A program made the position numbers and the translations under genes. Source: Pseudomonadota bacterium (GTDB taxonomy: Bacteria > Pseudomonadota > Gammaproteobacteria > Steroidobacterales > Woeseiaceae). Taken from it: 30,526 nucleotides of DNA. The notes beneath the pieces were generated by a model. That model was not told the origin of the DNA. It worked only from the letters and a program-made list of their open reading frames with translations, and did not search any database. Of the stretch, positions 16,525 through 25,623 are shown piece by piece; position 1 is the first letter of the stretch; each line of letters starts with the position of its first letter. Location: the NCBI GenBank assembly GCA_022360335.1, contig JAKSCZ010000131.1:1-30526 (forward strand), in the 5' to 3' direction.

Positions 16525-18155
16525 TCACACAGAGGTGTCCGGATCGCGATATCCACACCGCCGTCTTCGAGGATGCGAATGAGAGGTGTGAGTTGGCGTT
16601 CATAGTTGCGCCACATATCGACAGACCGCGCGTGCACGGGTTGCCGTACCTGAGCGGCACTGGCCGTCGTGGATGCCGCTTTGCGGCGGTGGAACTCGAG
16701 GCAATTCGGCTGCCACTCGACGCCGCAGAACGCCAGGATACGGCGGGCCTCGGCCTCGGGATCGCTCACCAGATCTTCATAGTACACCTCGGTCATTGCA
16801 GAGTCGGGAATGTACTCGCGCCAATGCGCCATGAGGCGATCGTAGGCGAGATAGTAGCGGCCGAGATCCTCCAGGTCGTAGGAAAACGGGTATGCATCGC
16901 GGAACGGCTGCTTGTAGACGGAATAGCAGGCCGCCACCGGGTGCCGACACATGTGAATGATCCGGGACCGCGGCAGCGCCCGATGAATGAGCCCGGCGTA
17001 CAGGTAATTTAGCGGCAGCTTGTCTATGAAGCGCGGCGTCGTGCCGGTCACCGGCCGCGTACTATTTATATAGTTGGCGCCAAGCCTGGCAAAATCGGTA
17101 CGGGCAGTAAACTCAACCAGCTGCAACCGGCTTTCGGGTGCGCGCCCACCCAGTTCTTCGTGTACACAGCGCAGCATCTCGGTCGCGAAGTTATTCAGCT
17201 CGCCGGCACTAACGATGTCCGTATGGCCGCCCATGATTCGCTCCAGCAGCGTCGTGCCGGTGCGCGGTAATCCGAGGATGAAGATCGCCTCGTCATTGCC
17301 ACATGACTCTTCACGCCGTGTGTCGGCATGCACGGGAAAAGACGCAATCACGTGCTCCATCACCTCAATGTCGCGCCCGACATCGTAGTCTGTATATGAA
17401 CGGCGCAGGTGCGCCCCTCGTTGCCGCACCTCGAAGGAACGCGCGTAGTCGCCAAGATCCTCATACTCCTTGGCGAGAGCGAAACAAAGCTGGGATTCAG
17501 CGCGCCAATCAGCGATACCTTCGATCAATGCTTGCCGGAGCTCGGCCACGTGATTGTCGCCGGGAGTCTGTCTGCGCAGGTCGCTGCGCATCAGGATTGC
17601 CTCGTGGTTTCCCGGGTCGAGCGCGAGAACGTCGTTGCAGGCCCGCTCCGCGTCGCCCAACCGGCCAAGAAAACGCAACTCGGCGGCGCGGTTGAAATAA
17701 TAGTGTGCCTGCTGCGGATTGCCTGCTATTGCCTGTTCGAAAGCTTCCAGTGCTTCCTCGTGCAGGTCGAAATGCGACAGGGTCGCACCAAGAACGTTAT
17801 TTGCCGATGGCGACGGAATTGTCACACCGACGAGCCCGAGCACGACGCTCCGGGCTTCCCGAAGACGGCCGGCGAGCCGCAACAAAGAAGCCTGTTGTAC
17901 CCTGTAGACCGGGTTGTCTGCATCCAGACTCAGCGCCTTGTCGATGAACTCGACGGCTTGGTCAAGTTTGCGGATTCGTTGCGCCACGTGGCTCGCCACG
18001 TGCCACCCTTCCGCATGGCCGGGAAAGCGCCTGTGGAGCTCCCGGCAGGCCGCGACCGCGCGGTTGAGCCGGTTTTCAGCTAACAGTGCCCAGGCCGACG
18101 TTGTCAGTACCGAAGCATCGGAGGAAACCCCGATATTGCCGTCGGCACTACTCAA
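16455..18155 (-). CDS. TPR-repeat sulfotransferase with altered C-terminus
   Basis: This protein of about 566 residues has TPR helices in the first 250 residues, for example EEALEAFEQAIAGNPQQ. A sulfotransferase domain follows, with the PAPS 5'-phosphosulfate loop LGLPRTGTTLLERIM (294-308) and the 3'-phosphate site MCRHPVAACYS (402-412). It should move sulfate from PAPS to an acceptor. The start is taken as the TTG at 18155, which overlaps the TonB receptor stop; no ATG or GTG lies close by in frame. The normal domain seems to end near residue 538. The last 28 residues, rich in Arg, are read in the wrong frame through an SDR fragment. Pairing with a TonB receptor suggests a cell-surface or substrate-modifying role; this is inference. 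Confidence 0.87.
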   Translation of the reverse strand: MSSADGNIGVSSDASVLTTSAWALLAENRLNRAVAACRELHRRFPGHAEGWHVASHVAQRIRKLDQAVEFIDKALSLDADNPVYRVQQASLLRLAGRLREARSVVLGLVGVTIPSPSANNVLGATLSHFDLHEEALEAFEQAIAGNPQQAHYYFNRAAELRFLGRLGDAERACNDVLALDPGNHEAILMRSDLRRQTPGDNHVAELRQALIEGIADWRAESQLCFALAKEYEDLGDYARSFEVRQRGAHLRRSYTDYDVGRDIEVMEHVIASFPVHADTRREESCGNDEAIFILGLPRTGTTLLERIMGGHTDIVSAGELNNFATEMLRCVHEELGGRAPESRLQLVEFTARTDFARLGANYINSTRPVTGTTPRFIDKLPLNYLYAGLIHRALPRSRIIHMCRHPVAACYSVYKQPFRDAYPFSYDLEDLGRYYLAYDRLMAHWREYIPDSAMTEVYYEDLVSDPEAEARRILAFCGVEWQPNCLEFHRRKAASTTASAAQVRQPVHARSVDMWRNYERQLTPLIRILEDGGVDIAIRTPLCDRHACRRNSRALSGFSPARRRTR

Positions 18156-20589
18156 ACCGATAGGTAGCCCGTACGCCGATCGACCGCGGGCGCGACAGCC
18201 AGCCACGACGTCCGAATTCAGCCGTCGCGGCAGCGTCCGCATTGCGCACCAGCGCTGCGCTCAGGCCTGATTCGTTGCTCAAATTCTTGGCATACAGCTG
18301 CACAGACCATGTTTCTGCGTACAGGGCCAGCGAGGCATTCAATAGTGTGTAGCCGTCGAACCTGTACTGGTTGGCGGGAACCAGGTCATCATTCGGCTCG
18401 GCACGAAAATCGCTTCGGTAGTTGCCGTCCAGGTGGAATCTCAGTTCCTTGTCACGCAACACCGGGCGGCGATAGTCCAACGACAGCACGAGCTGATTCT
18501 CCGACACAAACGGCAACCGGTCTCCATCATTGAGCATACCGGTCGTCACCGCCACGTCGTCCGTCAGCCTCGCGTCGGTGTAACTGTAACCGAAATTGGC
18601 GTTCAGGTTATCCGACAGTTGGGCATTGACCTCGATCTCTGCGCCCTTGGAGACTGCCGTATTGCCGTTCATGACGGCCTTGAAACCGGCGAGTGTGAAA
18701 GTCTCGATCTGGATGTCATCCCAGTCGATATGGTAGACAGCGGCAGTGAAGCTGACATTGCCATCGGCGAAACGCCCTTTGATGCCGAGCTCCTTATTGA
18801 GGACCTCGTCGGGCCGATACTCCAGCGGGAACGATGGATCGGCAAACGGCCCGGCCAGTGGCAGCGCGTTTGACCCGCCTCGGCGGAAGCCCTGTGAAAC
18901 GGTGAGGTAGGCCATGTGATCAACCGTGAAATCCCAGGATGCGTTGAGCTTGAAAATACTGTCATTGAACGATGAGGCATTTGCGGCCAGCGTTACACCT
19001 TCCGGGTCGAGACCGTCGTCCGAACATCCGGCGCCGCAGAACGGCAGTGTCTGACGTAGCCCGGAGTCGAGCTCCTGTTCGAAGAAGCGTGCGCCCAGTG
19101 TCACCTGCCAGGCGTCGGCCGGCCGGAACGTCAATTCACCGAACGCCGCGATGTCAGTGAATTCATCGCGAAAGTCGCTCGAGAACGGCATCTCGCCATT
19201 CGCCGACGGGCGCACCCCGCCCAGCCCGAACTCGATGAAGTCCCCAACCGTCGTCAAACCCGAGGCGCCGTAGTAGGAGGCAACGACCTGGCTGCCGGAC
19301 GAGGCCGGGTCGTCAGCCCAGGCACCGAAGCCGGGCATGCGATTCACGTTCGTCTGATCGAAATCTTCGCTGTGATAATAGAGGCCAGCCACCCAGTCCA
19401 CCCTGCTGTCGCCGCTCGATACGAGACGAAACTCCTGGGTGAAGGCGGTTTTTTCCTCGGCGCTCTGGTCAACGACGAGCATTCGGGGATAAAAGAAGTA
19501 GATCGGTGCGAGAGTCTCGTAGAAGTCCGATGTATCACGCATCGGGGTCGAGTCGTCGCCCGTGAATGAAGTTGACGATGTGAAGCTCGCAAAACCGAAC
19601 TCATGCGTGATATCCAGACTGGCGAGGTCCACCGTGCGATCGACGGTGTCCAGGGCGTTGCTCGAGTCTTCCCAGGAGTCCGGGCCGTTTCCGAGCGCCG
19701 AATCCCCGCCGATATAGGCCGTCGTGCCGTGCCGCCAGTCTTCTCGCTGGTACAGGTAGGTAAATGTCAGTTCAGTAACTTCCGTCGGCATCAACAGGAA
19801 CGCCACTTTTGCAAACAGGTTATCGCCTTCGTCCAGGTCGCCTGCGCTGACGAACTGGGGAGCACTATCGACGTTGCCGGGATCGGCCAATACGGGGGCG
19901 CCCGAGGCGTCCGTCTGTATCAGCTTGGTTGAATCGACGACGCCACCACGATGATCATAGGCGACGGCGAAGCGCAGCGCGGACTGGTCTGACAGCGGCA
20001 GATTGACGACACCCCGGGCCTCGTAGTTGCTCTCGTCGGATTCCGCATTAGCGCTGATGCCGCCTGTAAACTCGAAGGTCGTTCCCTCCGGGTTTGGCTT
20101 GCTGGTAATAAAGCGTAACGTACCGCCCACGGCGCCGGACCCGTACAATGTGCCCTGCGGCCCGCGCAATACTTCGACGCGCTCGATGTCCACGAGACGG
20201 AAATTGGCGAACATCGGTGTGTCGTCCACGTAGGTGGACACCGGGGAGACTGTGCGGTTGCCGGCCACCGTGCTGAGACCCGCATCGCCGACATTCAGCC
20301 CGCGCATGACGATCGTATTGTTGACGCCTGCCCGGGAACCCAGGTCGGGTCCACTTAATCCCGGGATTCCGCGCGTCAGTTCCGCCAGGTCGGAAATGCC
20401 ACGGTCCTTGATAGCCTGGCCCGCGATCGCCGAAATATTGTAGGGAATGTCCTGCACTCCCTGGGCCCGCCGTGTCGCCGTGACCACGATTTCCTCATGT
20501 ACTTGCGGTTCGTCCTGCGCGACGACTGGAGTCGTACCGGTCAATGCGGCCCCCACCGCCGCACTCACGACACTCTTGCGAATCTGCAT
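18148..20589 (-). CDS. TonB-dependent outer-membrane receptor (first in oxoacid dehydrogenase train)
   Basis: An 813-residue outer-membrane active transporter. A signal peptide (cleavage likely after Ala24, VVA-QDE) is followed by a TonB box (EEIVVTATRR, about 32-41), a plug domain containing IERVEVLRGPQGTLYGSGA, and a 22-strand barrel extending to the C-terminus (GVRATYRFE). The chosen ATG at 20589 follows GGGGGAAAGC; the upstream 52 in-frame codons lack a signal peptide. The protein ends in Phe-Glu where a terminal aromatic residue is usual, a small oddity. It lies divergent from the AraC regulator and overlaps the sulfotransferase start. Ligand unknown; the plug resembles the broad class used for hydrophobic or glycosidic substrates and not obviously siderophores. 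Confidence 0.93.
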   Translation of the reverse strand: MQIRKSVVSAAVGAALTGTTPVVAQDEPQVHEEIVVTATRRAQGVQDIPYNISAIAGQAIKDRGISDLAELTRGIPGLSGPDLGSRAGVNNTIVMRGLNVGDAGLSTVAGNRTVSPVSTYVDDTPMFANFRLVDIERVEVLRGPQGTLYGSGAVGGTLRFITSKPNPEGTTFEFTGGISANAESDESNYEARGVVNLPLSDQSALRFAVAYDHRGGVVDSTKLIQTDASGAPVLADPGNVDSAPQFVSAGDLDEGDNLFAKVAFLLMPTEVTELTFTYLYQREDWRHGTTAYIGGDSALGNGPDSWEDSSNALDTVDRTVDLASLDITHEFGFASFTSSTSFTGDDSTPMRDTSDFYETLAPIYFFYPRMLVVDQSAEEKTAFTQEFRLVSSGDSRVDWVAGLYYHSEDFDQTNVNRMPGFGAWADDPASSGSQVVASYYGASGLTTVGDFIEFGLGGVRPSANGEMPFSSDFRDEFTDIAAFGELTFRPADAWQVTLGARFFEQELDSGLRQTLPFCGAGCSDDGLDPEGVTLAANASSFNDSIFKLNASWDFTVDHMAYLTVSQGFRRGGSNALPLAGPFADPSFPLEYRPDEVLNKELGIKGRFADGNVSFTAAVYHIDWDDIQIETFTLAGFKAVMNGNTAVSKGAEIEVNAQLSDNLNANFGYSYTDARLTDDVAVTTGMLNDGDRLPFVSENQLVLSLDYRRPVLRDKELRFHLDGNYRSDFRAEPNDDLVPANQYRFDGYTLLNASLALYAETWSVQLYAKNLSNESGLSAALVRNADAAATAEFGRRGWLSRPRSIGVRATYRFE

Positions 20590-20699
20590 GCTTTCCCCCC
20601 GAAGTTGGTACCCACACACGTACCGCGGTCGCACGATACCCGCCTGATGTTCAATGGACAGGCGTACTTTTTCACTGGCCGGGCCGGTCAGAAGATTGT

Positions 20700-20757
20700 C
20701 CTTAACGGTCGTGGCCGATATTTTGGCATTGGACACGGACCTCAACGGTCAACGCCG
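20700..20757. promoter_or_regulatory. Tandem 18-bp direct repeat, candidate AraC operator
   Basis: CCTTAACGGTCGTGGCCG (20700-20717) and CCTCAACGGTCAACGCCG (20740-20757) match at 14 of 18 positions and are exactly 40 bp apart, close to four helical turns. They lie in the middle of the 293-bp gap between the divergent TonB receptor and AraC genes. Tandem, same-face half-sites are what AraC-family regulators usually bind. No clear -35/-10 pair was recognised for either gene. Confidence 0.45.
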
Positions 20758-20882
20758 CGGAAGCCGGTTGATCGACATACCAGGAACTTGGGGCCGCCAT
20801 GAGGAATTCCGGTTCCGGACGGACAGGCTATTTGGTTATCATTAGCGGCCAACGTCCGACATTTCAGCCAGCAACCAGGACA

Positions 20883-21947
20883 ATGCCTCAGAAATCCACA
20901 ACCGTCGGTGTCGTCACGATCCCGGGCAATATCCCGGGGCTGTATGCGCAGAAAGTCCTGGATGTCGTCTCGCGCCACGGCGGCGATATCTCCGGCTTCT
21001 GGCAACAGTCCCGGCTGCTCCGGCAATTGCCCGAAAACAGCCTGTTGGCGGAGGTCGAACTCACCTACGACGAGTACCAGGAGTTCGTCGAGGACATCCT
21101 CGACCGCTTCGAGATCTCCGGGCTCGGCCTCAGAATCGGGCGGCGTTTTCGGGCTTCCGACTTCGGCATCCTGGGTTATGCGATGCTGAGCGCCAGGAAT
21201 CTTGAATTTGCGCTGCGGCTCGCCGAAAGGTACCAGTTGCTCTGGGGCGGCGGTACGCGGCTCACAACCCGCTTCTACATCGGTGAGAAACATGCCATCT
21301 GGGAGGAAAGCAGCCGGCTACCGCCGGGGCAACTGCAGAGGTTCCAGCTCGAAGAAGCCACCGCCCAGTTCCTGACGACCAAGGAACTGCTTGCCGAACC
21401 CGACAAGCTACGGCTCACCAAAGTGGAATTTGCGTTTCCGGCTCCGGAATACCTTGCCATGTTCGAAGAGACATTCCACTGTCCGGTCGAGTTTAACCGG
21501 CCGCACACCCGAATCACGTTCCCGAAGTCGATTCTCGATGCCGAACTCGGCGCGGCAAACGAGCTCGCACAGGGCATTTGCGAGGAGCAGTGCCGCAAGC
21601 TGCTACGCGTACTCGAGAACCGCGGCGGACTGACCGAGAAGATCCGGATCATCATCCTGAATTCACCCGGACGAGTCCCGCCGCTACAGGACGTGGCGAA
21701 CGAACTGAATATGAGCGTGCGCACCGTAAGGCGCAAACTCAAGGCTGAAGGCACGAATTACAAAGAGATCTTTACCGATATCCGCATGAAAGTGGCGAAG
21801 CAGTACCTGCTCGAGACCGGTTTATCCATCAAGGAAATAGGCTACCTGCTGAGCTACTCGGAGGTTGCAAACTTCCAACGTGCATTCAAGAACTGGTACG
21901 CCACGACTCCCAACGAGATGCGTACCGCATACCTCGGTCGGCATTGA
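20883..21947 (+). CDS. AraC-family transcriptional regulator (arabinose-binding-domain type)
   Basis: A 354-residue regulator with an N-terminal ligand-binding domain of the OruR/ArgR-like Arabinose_bd type (about 15-210) and a C-terminal AraC DNA-binding domain. The first helix-turn-helix is DVANELNMSVRTVRRKL (270-286), and the second is IKEIGYLLSYSEVANFQRAF (316-335), ending with the typical TTPNE. The ATG at 20883 has a short-spaced AGGA; an alternative ATG at 20799 would add 28 residues. It is divergent from the TonB receptor and therefore probably controls that gene train, with the 40-bp-spaced repeats between them as candidate sites. The effector is unknown. The alcohol dehydrogenase that follows 86 bases later may be co-transcribed. 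Confidence 0.92.
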   Translation: MPQKSTTVGVVTIPGNIPGLYAQKVLDVVSRHGGDISGFWQQSRLLRQLPENSLLAEVELTYDEYQEFVEDILDRFEISGLGLRIGRRFRASDFGILGYAMLSARNLEFALRLAERYQLLWGGGTRLTTRFYIGEKHAIWEESSRLPPGQLQRFQLEEATAQFLTTKELLAEPDKLRLTKVEFAFPAPEYLAMFEETFHCPVEFNRPHTRITFPKSILDAELGAANELAQGICEEQCRKLLRVLENRGGLTEKIRIIILNSPGRVPPLQDVANELNMSVRTVRRKLKAEGTNYKEIFTDIRMKVAKQYLLETGLSIKEIGYLLSYSEVANFQRAFKNWYATTPNEMRTAYLGRH

Positions 21948-22033
21948 TAATCCGATGGCCCCGGCCGCCATAGATACCGCGGCAACTGCCCGTCATCGTT
22001 ACAGCTATGTTTGGGCTTCTGCCGCAAGAGATC

Positions 22034-23053
22034 ATGAAAGCCGCTGTTTTCGTCGAGAAAGGCAAACCGTTGGAGCTGCGCGATGTCGCAGTCCCGCAAC
22101 CGGGCCCCGGACAGATCCGGGTGCGCGTAAAAGCCTGTGGCGTCTGCGGGTCGGATCTACACGCATCCGAAGCGGACTGGACGCCGCGAGACATCATCAT
22201 GGGCCACGAGTTTGCCGGATTCGTCGACGCCACAGGGCCCGGCGTTACCCGATGGCTGCCAGGCGATCGCGTCGTGCCGCTGGCGCAGATAAGCTGCGGC
22301 CGGTGCCCGGCCTGTTTGGCGAACAACAGCAGTGCTTGTGAAAACCTGGAACTGACCGATTACAACCCGGATTCGGGCGGCGCCTACGCCGAGTTTACAA
22401 TCGTCGGTGAGCTCGATGCGATCGCGATGCCGGAAGGGCTGGACTTCGACGAGGCGGCTGCCATCGAGCCGCTTGCCGTGGGCCTCGACGCTGCACGCCG
22501 CGCCCGGATTACCGCAGCGGACTCGATACTGGTCATCGGCGCGGGACCGATCGGACTTACGGTAACACAATGGGCAAGGTTCTTCGGCGCGCGGGATATC
22601 GTCGTCGCCGAGTTGAACCCTGCGCGCCTCGAAGTGGCGCGCAGGCTGGGAGCAACCGCGGCGATAGAGGTCACGCAGGATACCGACATCGCCACAGCGT
22701 TCGAGGAACTCACCGGCCGCAAACCAAGCCTCATCTTCGAGGCCGTCGGTGCACCGGGCATGATCCAGCGCTGTATCGACATGGCTAAGCGGGATTCGCG
22801 CATCGTCATCGTCGGCGTATGCCAGCAAGCCGACTCCTTCGAGCCCAAGGACTGCATTCTGAAGGCCCTGCAACTCATATTCGCGTACGGCTACACAAAC
22901 GACGACTACGCCTACATCGTCGAGCTCCTGGGAGCCAGACGAATTCTTGCGGCGCCGCTGATCTCACACCGGGTCTCCCTGCAAGAACTACCGGCGGAGT
23001 TCGAAGCCTTACGGAACCCTACCGATCAGATCAAGGTGATCGTGCGGCCCTGA
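22034..23053 (+). CDS. Zinc-dependent alcohol dehydrogenase (medium-chain family)
   Basis: A 339-residue MDR-type dehydrogenase. The catalytic zinc site is Cys38 (CGVCGSD), His58/Glu59 (GHE) and probably Glu145. The structural zinc site has four cysteines at 88, 91, 94 and 102. The NAD-binding motif is GAGPIG (169-174). It resembles the sorbitol/threonine/butanediol dehydrogenase branch. The ATG at 22034 is preferred over one nine codons earlier because MKAAVF is the standard start and AAGAG precedes it. It lies downstream of the AraC gene in the same direction and is convergent with the next operon. It could oxidise an alcohol to feed the oxoacid dehydrogenase pathway; this is only context. 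Confidence 0.92.
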   Translation: MKAAVFVEKGKPLELRDVAVPQPGPGQIRVRVKACGVCGSDLHASEADWTPRDIIMGHEFAGFVDATGPGVTRWLPGDRVVPLAQISCGRCPACLANNSSACENLELTDYNPDSGGAYAEFTIVGELDAIAMPEGLDFDEAAAIEPLAVGLDAARRARITAADSILVIGAGPIGLTVTQWARFFGARDIVVAELNPARLEVARRLGATAAIEVTQDTDIATAFEELTGRKPSLIFEAVGAPGMIQRCIDMAKRDSRIVIVGVCQQADSFEPKDCILKALQLIFAYGYTNDDYAYIVELLGARRILAAPLISHRVSLQELPAEFEALRNPTDQIKVIVRP

Positions 23054-23108
23054 CCCCGGCATCGTCTGCCGCAAAGACGTTGACGAAATCGCCCCGGAGC
23101 GGGTTGGA

Positions 23109-23879
23109 TTATGGTGGAGTCATGGCCTTCTCGACGAGCGCCAGGCTCAAGCCGGTCGACACGCCGCCATCCACAGGAATATCAATGCCCGTGACAAAAC
23201 GGCTGCAATCGGCTGCGAGAAAATGATATGCACCGACTATCTCGTCCACGCGCCCCATGCGCCCCAGAGGCGCAATCGTGCCGTAGAAATGAGCCAGCGG
23301 ATTACCATCCTCCTCGACCTGCATCTCCGTGCCTCCGATGGCTCCGGGGCTTATCGCATTGACCCGAATACCACGCGGCGCCAATTCGATCGCTGCACTG
23401 CGAACCATATAGGACACACTCGATTTGGAGGCTCCATACTCCGTGCTTCCGGGTGTCGCAACGGTAGCGGCAATCGACGAAGTCACAATAATCGAGCCAT
23501 TGTCGTTCATGTAACGCGGCCCGTACTTCAATCCCCAATAAACGCCGTACACATTGGTTTCGAATATTCGCTCCAGGCTACCCCTTGGCGCTGAATCCAG
23601 CGATGCATTGTCCTCCGCGATGCCCGCATTCAACACCAGCACGTCGAACTTGCCGACCCGCTGCATAGCAAGTTCGAACATCGAGATGAGCTGATCTTCA
23701 CTTGAAACATCCGCTTTCAAGAACGTGGCACCGAACTGTGCCGCCACATCGGCGCCACTATCACGCCGACCGCTGGTCACGACCTGTGCGTCGTGGCCGG
23801 CGAAAGCCTTCGCCACGGCCAGCCCTATGCCCGAAGTACCTCCGGTAATCAGGCTGGTCTTGCCCTGCAGAGAATTCAT
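23109..23879 (-). CDS. SDR family oxidoreductase, last gene of the second TonB operon
   Basis: A 256-residue classical SDR: GGTSGIG (13-19), Asn109, Ser135, Tyr148 and Lys152 (YGASK), and the C-terminal PVDGG. The ATG has GGAGTAAGG directly upstream. The catalytic residues sit at exactly the same positions as in the SDR at 7976-8728, and long stretches agree, so these are paralogues. It follows the small barrel-like protein B by 37 bases in the operon. It is the only clearly enzymatic gene in this operon, and so is the likeliest step that chemically changes the imported molecule. Substrate unknown. Confidence 0.92.
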   Translation of the reverse strand: MNSLQGKTSLITGGTSGIGLAVAKAFAGHDAQVVTSGRRDSGADVAAQFGATFLKADVSSEDQLISMFELAMQRVGKFDVLVLNAGIAEDNASLDSAPRGSLERIFETNVYGVYWGLKYGPRYMNDNGSIIVTSSIAATVATPGSTEYGASKSSVSYMVRSAAIELAPRGIRVNAISPGAIGGTEMQVEEDGNPLAHFYGTIAPLGRMGRVDEIVGAYHFLAADCSRFVTGIDIPVDGGVSTGLSLALVEKAMTPP

Positions 23880-23916
23880 ACCTTACTCCCAGTTACTACG
23901 TCGGTCGATCACTCGT

Positions 23917-24366
23917 TCACGAGATTGACTGTTCGGCCATATTAATTGCGCCTTCGGCCTCGACGGCGCCGAACTTCTTGTCGTCCTCGATACCTGACAG
24001 CAAGGTGAGCGTTCCTTTAATCGTGCCGGTTGCCCCGGTCCATTTTCCGGTGCCCGATGCGAGACGGAATTCGATGCGATAGTCGTCATCTCCCCAACAG
24101 GACCTGAACGTGAGCCTGAGCATTTCTCCGTCTGAGTCGACGAATGCCGCGTGACCCTTGGCATCGATCACGACACCGTCATCACGAATCTTGTCGTACC
24201 CTGTCATGAAGCACATCAGCGCGATATCTTCGCCGTCGATCGATAGAATCGCGGTAAACTTCGATTCCTGAACGAACAGGGATACATTGTGTTCGACAGG
24301 GACGGGTTCACTCCAGAGCGCACTGCCGCCGGCAAAAAAGCTTACGTTTTTTTGAATCATATCCAT
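23917..24366 (-). CDS. Small barrel-like protein B (hypothetical, GTGKW motif)
   Basis: This is a 149-residue protein without signal peptide or membrane helix. It is predicted to be beta-rich: alternating hydrophobic strands separated by Asp/Gly turns. The motif SGTGKWTGATG (104-114) followed by a strand matches the Gly-Gly-Thr-Gly-x-[FWY]-x-x-Ala-x-Gly signature seen in allene-oxide-cyclase and dirigent-type barrels. It aligns with protein A (25620-26054) over about 85 residues: DDGVVIDAKGHAAFVDSDG against ENGIVSDGQGYYQFIDEDD, then GTGKW in both. ATG chosen with AAGAAG upstream. Such barrels bind hydrophobic ligands and sometimes cyclise them; a role here is inferred from fold resemblance and operon membership. 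I do not recognise a named family with certainty. Confidence 0.72.
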   Translation of the reverse strand: MDMIQKNVSFFAGGSALWSEPVPVEHNVSLFVQESKFTAILSIDGEDIALMCFMTGYDKIRDDGVVIDAKGHAAFVDSDGEMLRLTFRSCWGDDDYRIEFRLASGTGKWTGATGTIKGTLTLLSGIEDDKKFGAVEAEGAINMAEQSIS

Positions 24367-24396
24367 GCTTCTTTGATTAGTAGATAGATCTAAGTG

Positions 24397-25623
24397 CTAC
24401 AGACCCACATCGTTGACGGTTCGCGAAAAACCGGCATCGCGTGTGAAACGCTTGATTACGAATAACGATATGACCGTTACCAGGGCACAAGCGAACTGGA
24501 ATCGTGCTATGCCGTCGCTTCTACCGGGTGCGAACAGGTAGCTGAACAAGACCGGGCTGATAGCGTAGGATCCCAGCACAGCACCTCCGCAGGCCGAAAT
24601 AAGCCGTCCTGTTGGATCGAGTATTCCGGCCAAGCCCATCAAGAGCGCGAATCCACCGAGATTGAGCAACGGCCATACTACGATGAGGATTGCGTAGGTT
24701 TTCGAATCGGCAGTCAAAACCAATGTGATCGTCAGCCATGTCGACAACACTACTACCAGGACTGCAAGTCTGAGCTCTCCGAAACGGTCTCCGAGCCACA
24801 CCGTAAGCAGCGGTCCGGCAATACCCACGACCGCGCTCAACGCAAACAGCACACCGATCCACTCCCGCTCAAGACCAAGAGTCACGCCGATACGCTCGGA
24901 AAACACGTATACCATCGTCTCGCGCGTGAAGAACGTCAGCACCGAGACGAACATTGCCGCGGCAACCACGCCAGTAAGCCAGGTCGATCGGCGATCGATA
25001 TCAGGCATCGCCTCGGTATCGGCCCTCGGCGCAGAATACTGCGGCAACCGTACCAGTGGATAGATCAGCAGTGCATTGACCATCGACATCACGCCAAACA
25101 GCCATTTCGGGCTGTGGTTTTCGATCAGCGAAGGGATGACGAGCATCGTAGTCAGACTAAGCAGCGCGAACATCGCCAACTTGTGGCCATACAGTCGTGC
25201 CGGGTGTCTTGCTCCCGCCGCAACTGCGTTGCCGGCGGTCATCGTCATGCCGTAGCCAATGCCGGCAACAATGCGTGCAACCACGAATGCATCCCAGGAC
25301 TCCACCGCGGTGCAGATTGTATTAGCTACGAGAACTAGCAGAGCGCCGGATATTGCCAGTGTTCTGCGCGGCGCACGATCCATGAACGGCGAGATTACAA
25401 GACTCACCACTGCCAGTGCCGCGAACTCCAGCGACATCAGCAAGCCTGCTGCTGTCACACTGAAATTGTAATTGGCGATGTATACCCCGACCAACCACGG
25501 TGCCAGCATCGCAGCCTGAAGCCCGACACCGTCAACTGCGCACCATACCGGCAGCAGGATACGCCGATCGGGATTTTGCACGCTAAACGGATTGATCACG
25601 GCGGATGTCACGGACCTGATCAA
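24397..25623 (-). CDS. MFS transporter in second TonB operon
   Basis: A 408-residue inner-membrane protein with about 12 hydrophobic helices and the cytoplasmic loop motif MDRAPRRTLA between helices 2 and 3, characteristic of the major facilitator superfamily. The start is uncertain: the TTG at 25623 overlaps the TGA of protein A (TTGA), and a GTG four codons later (25611) is preceded by AGG. In the operon it lies between the two paralogous barrel-like proteins, so it probably moves the same ligand across the inner membrane after uptake by the TonB receptor. The substrate is not deducible. Confidence 0.88.
   Translation of the reverse strand: MIRSVTSAVINPFSVQNPDRRILLPVWCAVDGVGLQAAMLAPWLVGVYIANYNFSVTAAGLLMSLEFAALAVVSLVISPFMDRAPRRTLAISGALLVLVANTICTAVESWDAFVVARIVAGIGYGMTMTAGNAVAAGARHPARLYGHKLAMFALLSLTTMLVIPSLIENHSPKWLFGVMSMVNALLIYPLVRLPQYSAPRADTEAMPDIDRRSTWLTGVVAAAMFVSVLTFFTRETMVYVFSERIGVTLGLEREWIGVLFALSAVVGIAGPLLTVWLGDRFGELRLAVLVVVLSTWLTITLVLTADSKTYAILIVVWPLLNLGGFALLMGLAGILDPTGRLISACGGAVLGSYAISPVLFSYLFAPGRSDGIARFQFACALVTVISLFVIKRFTRDAGFSRTVNDVGL

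Noticed and set aside
23054..23108. Terminator between the alcohol dehydrogenase and the convergent SDR
   Set aside because: Only a 4-bp stem (GTCT..AGAC) without a T-run was found.
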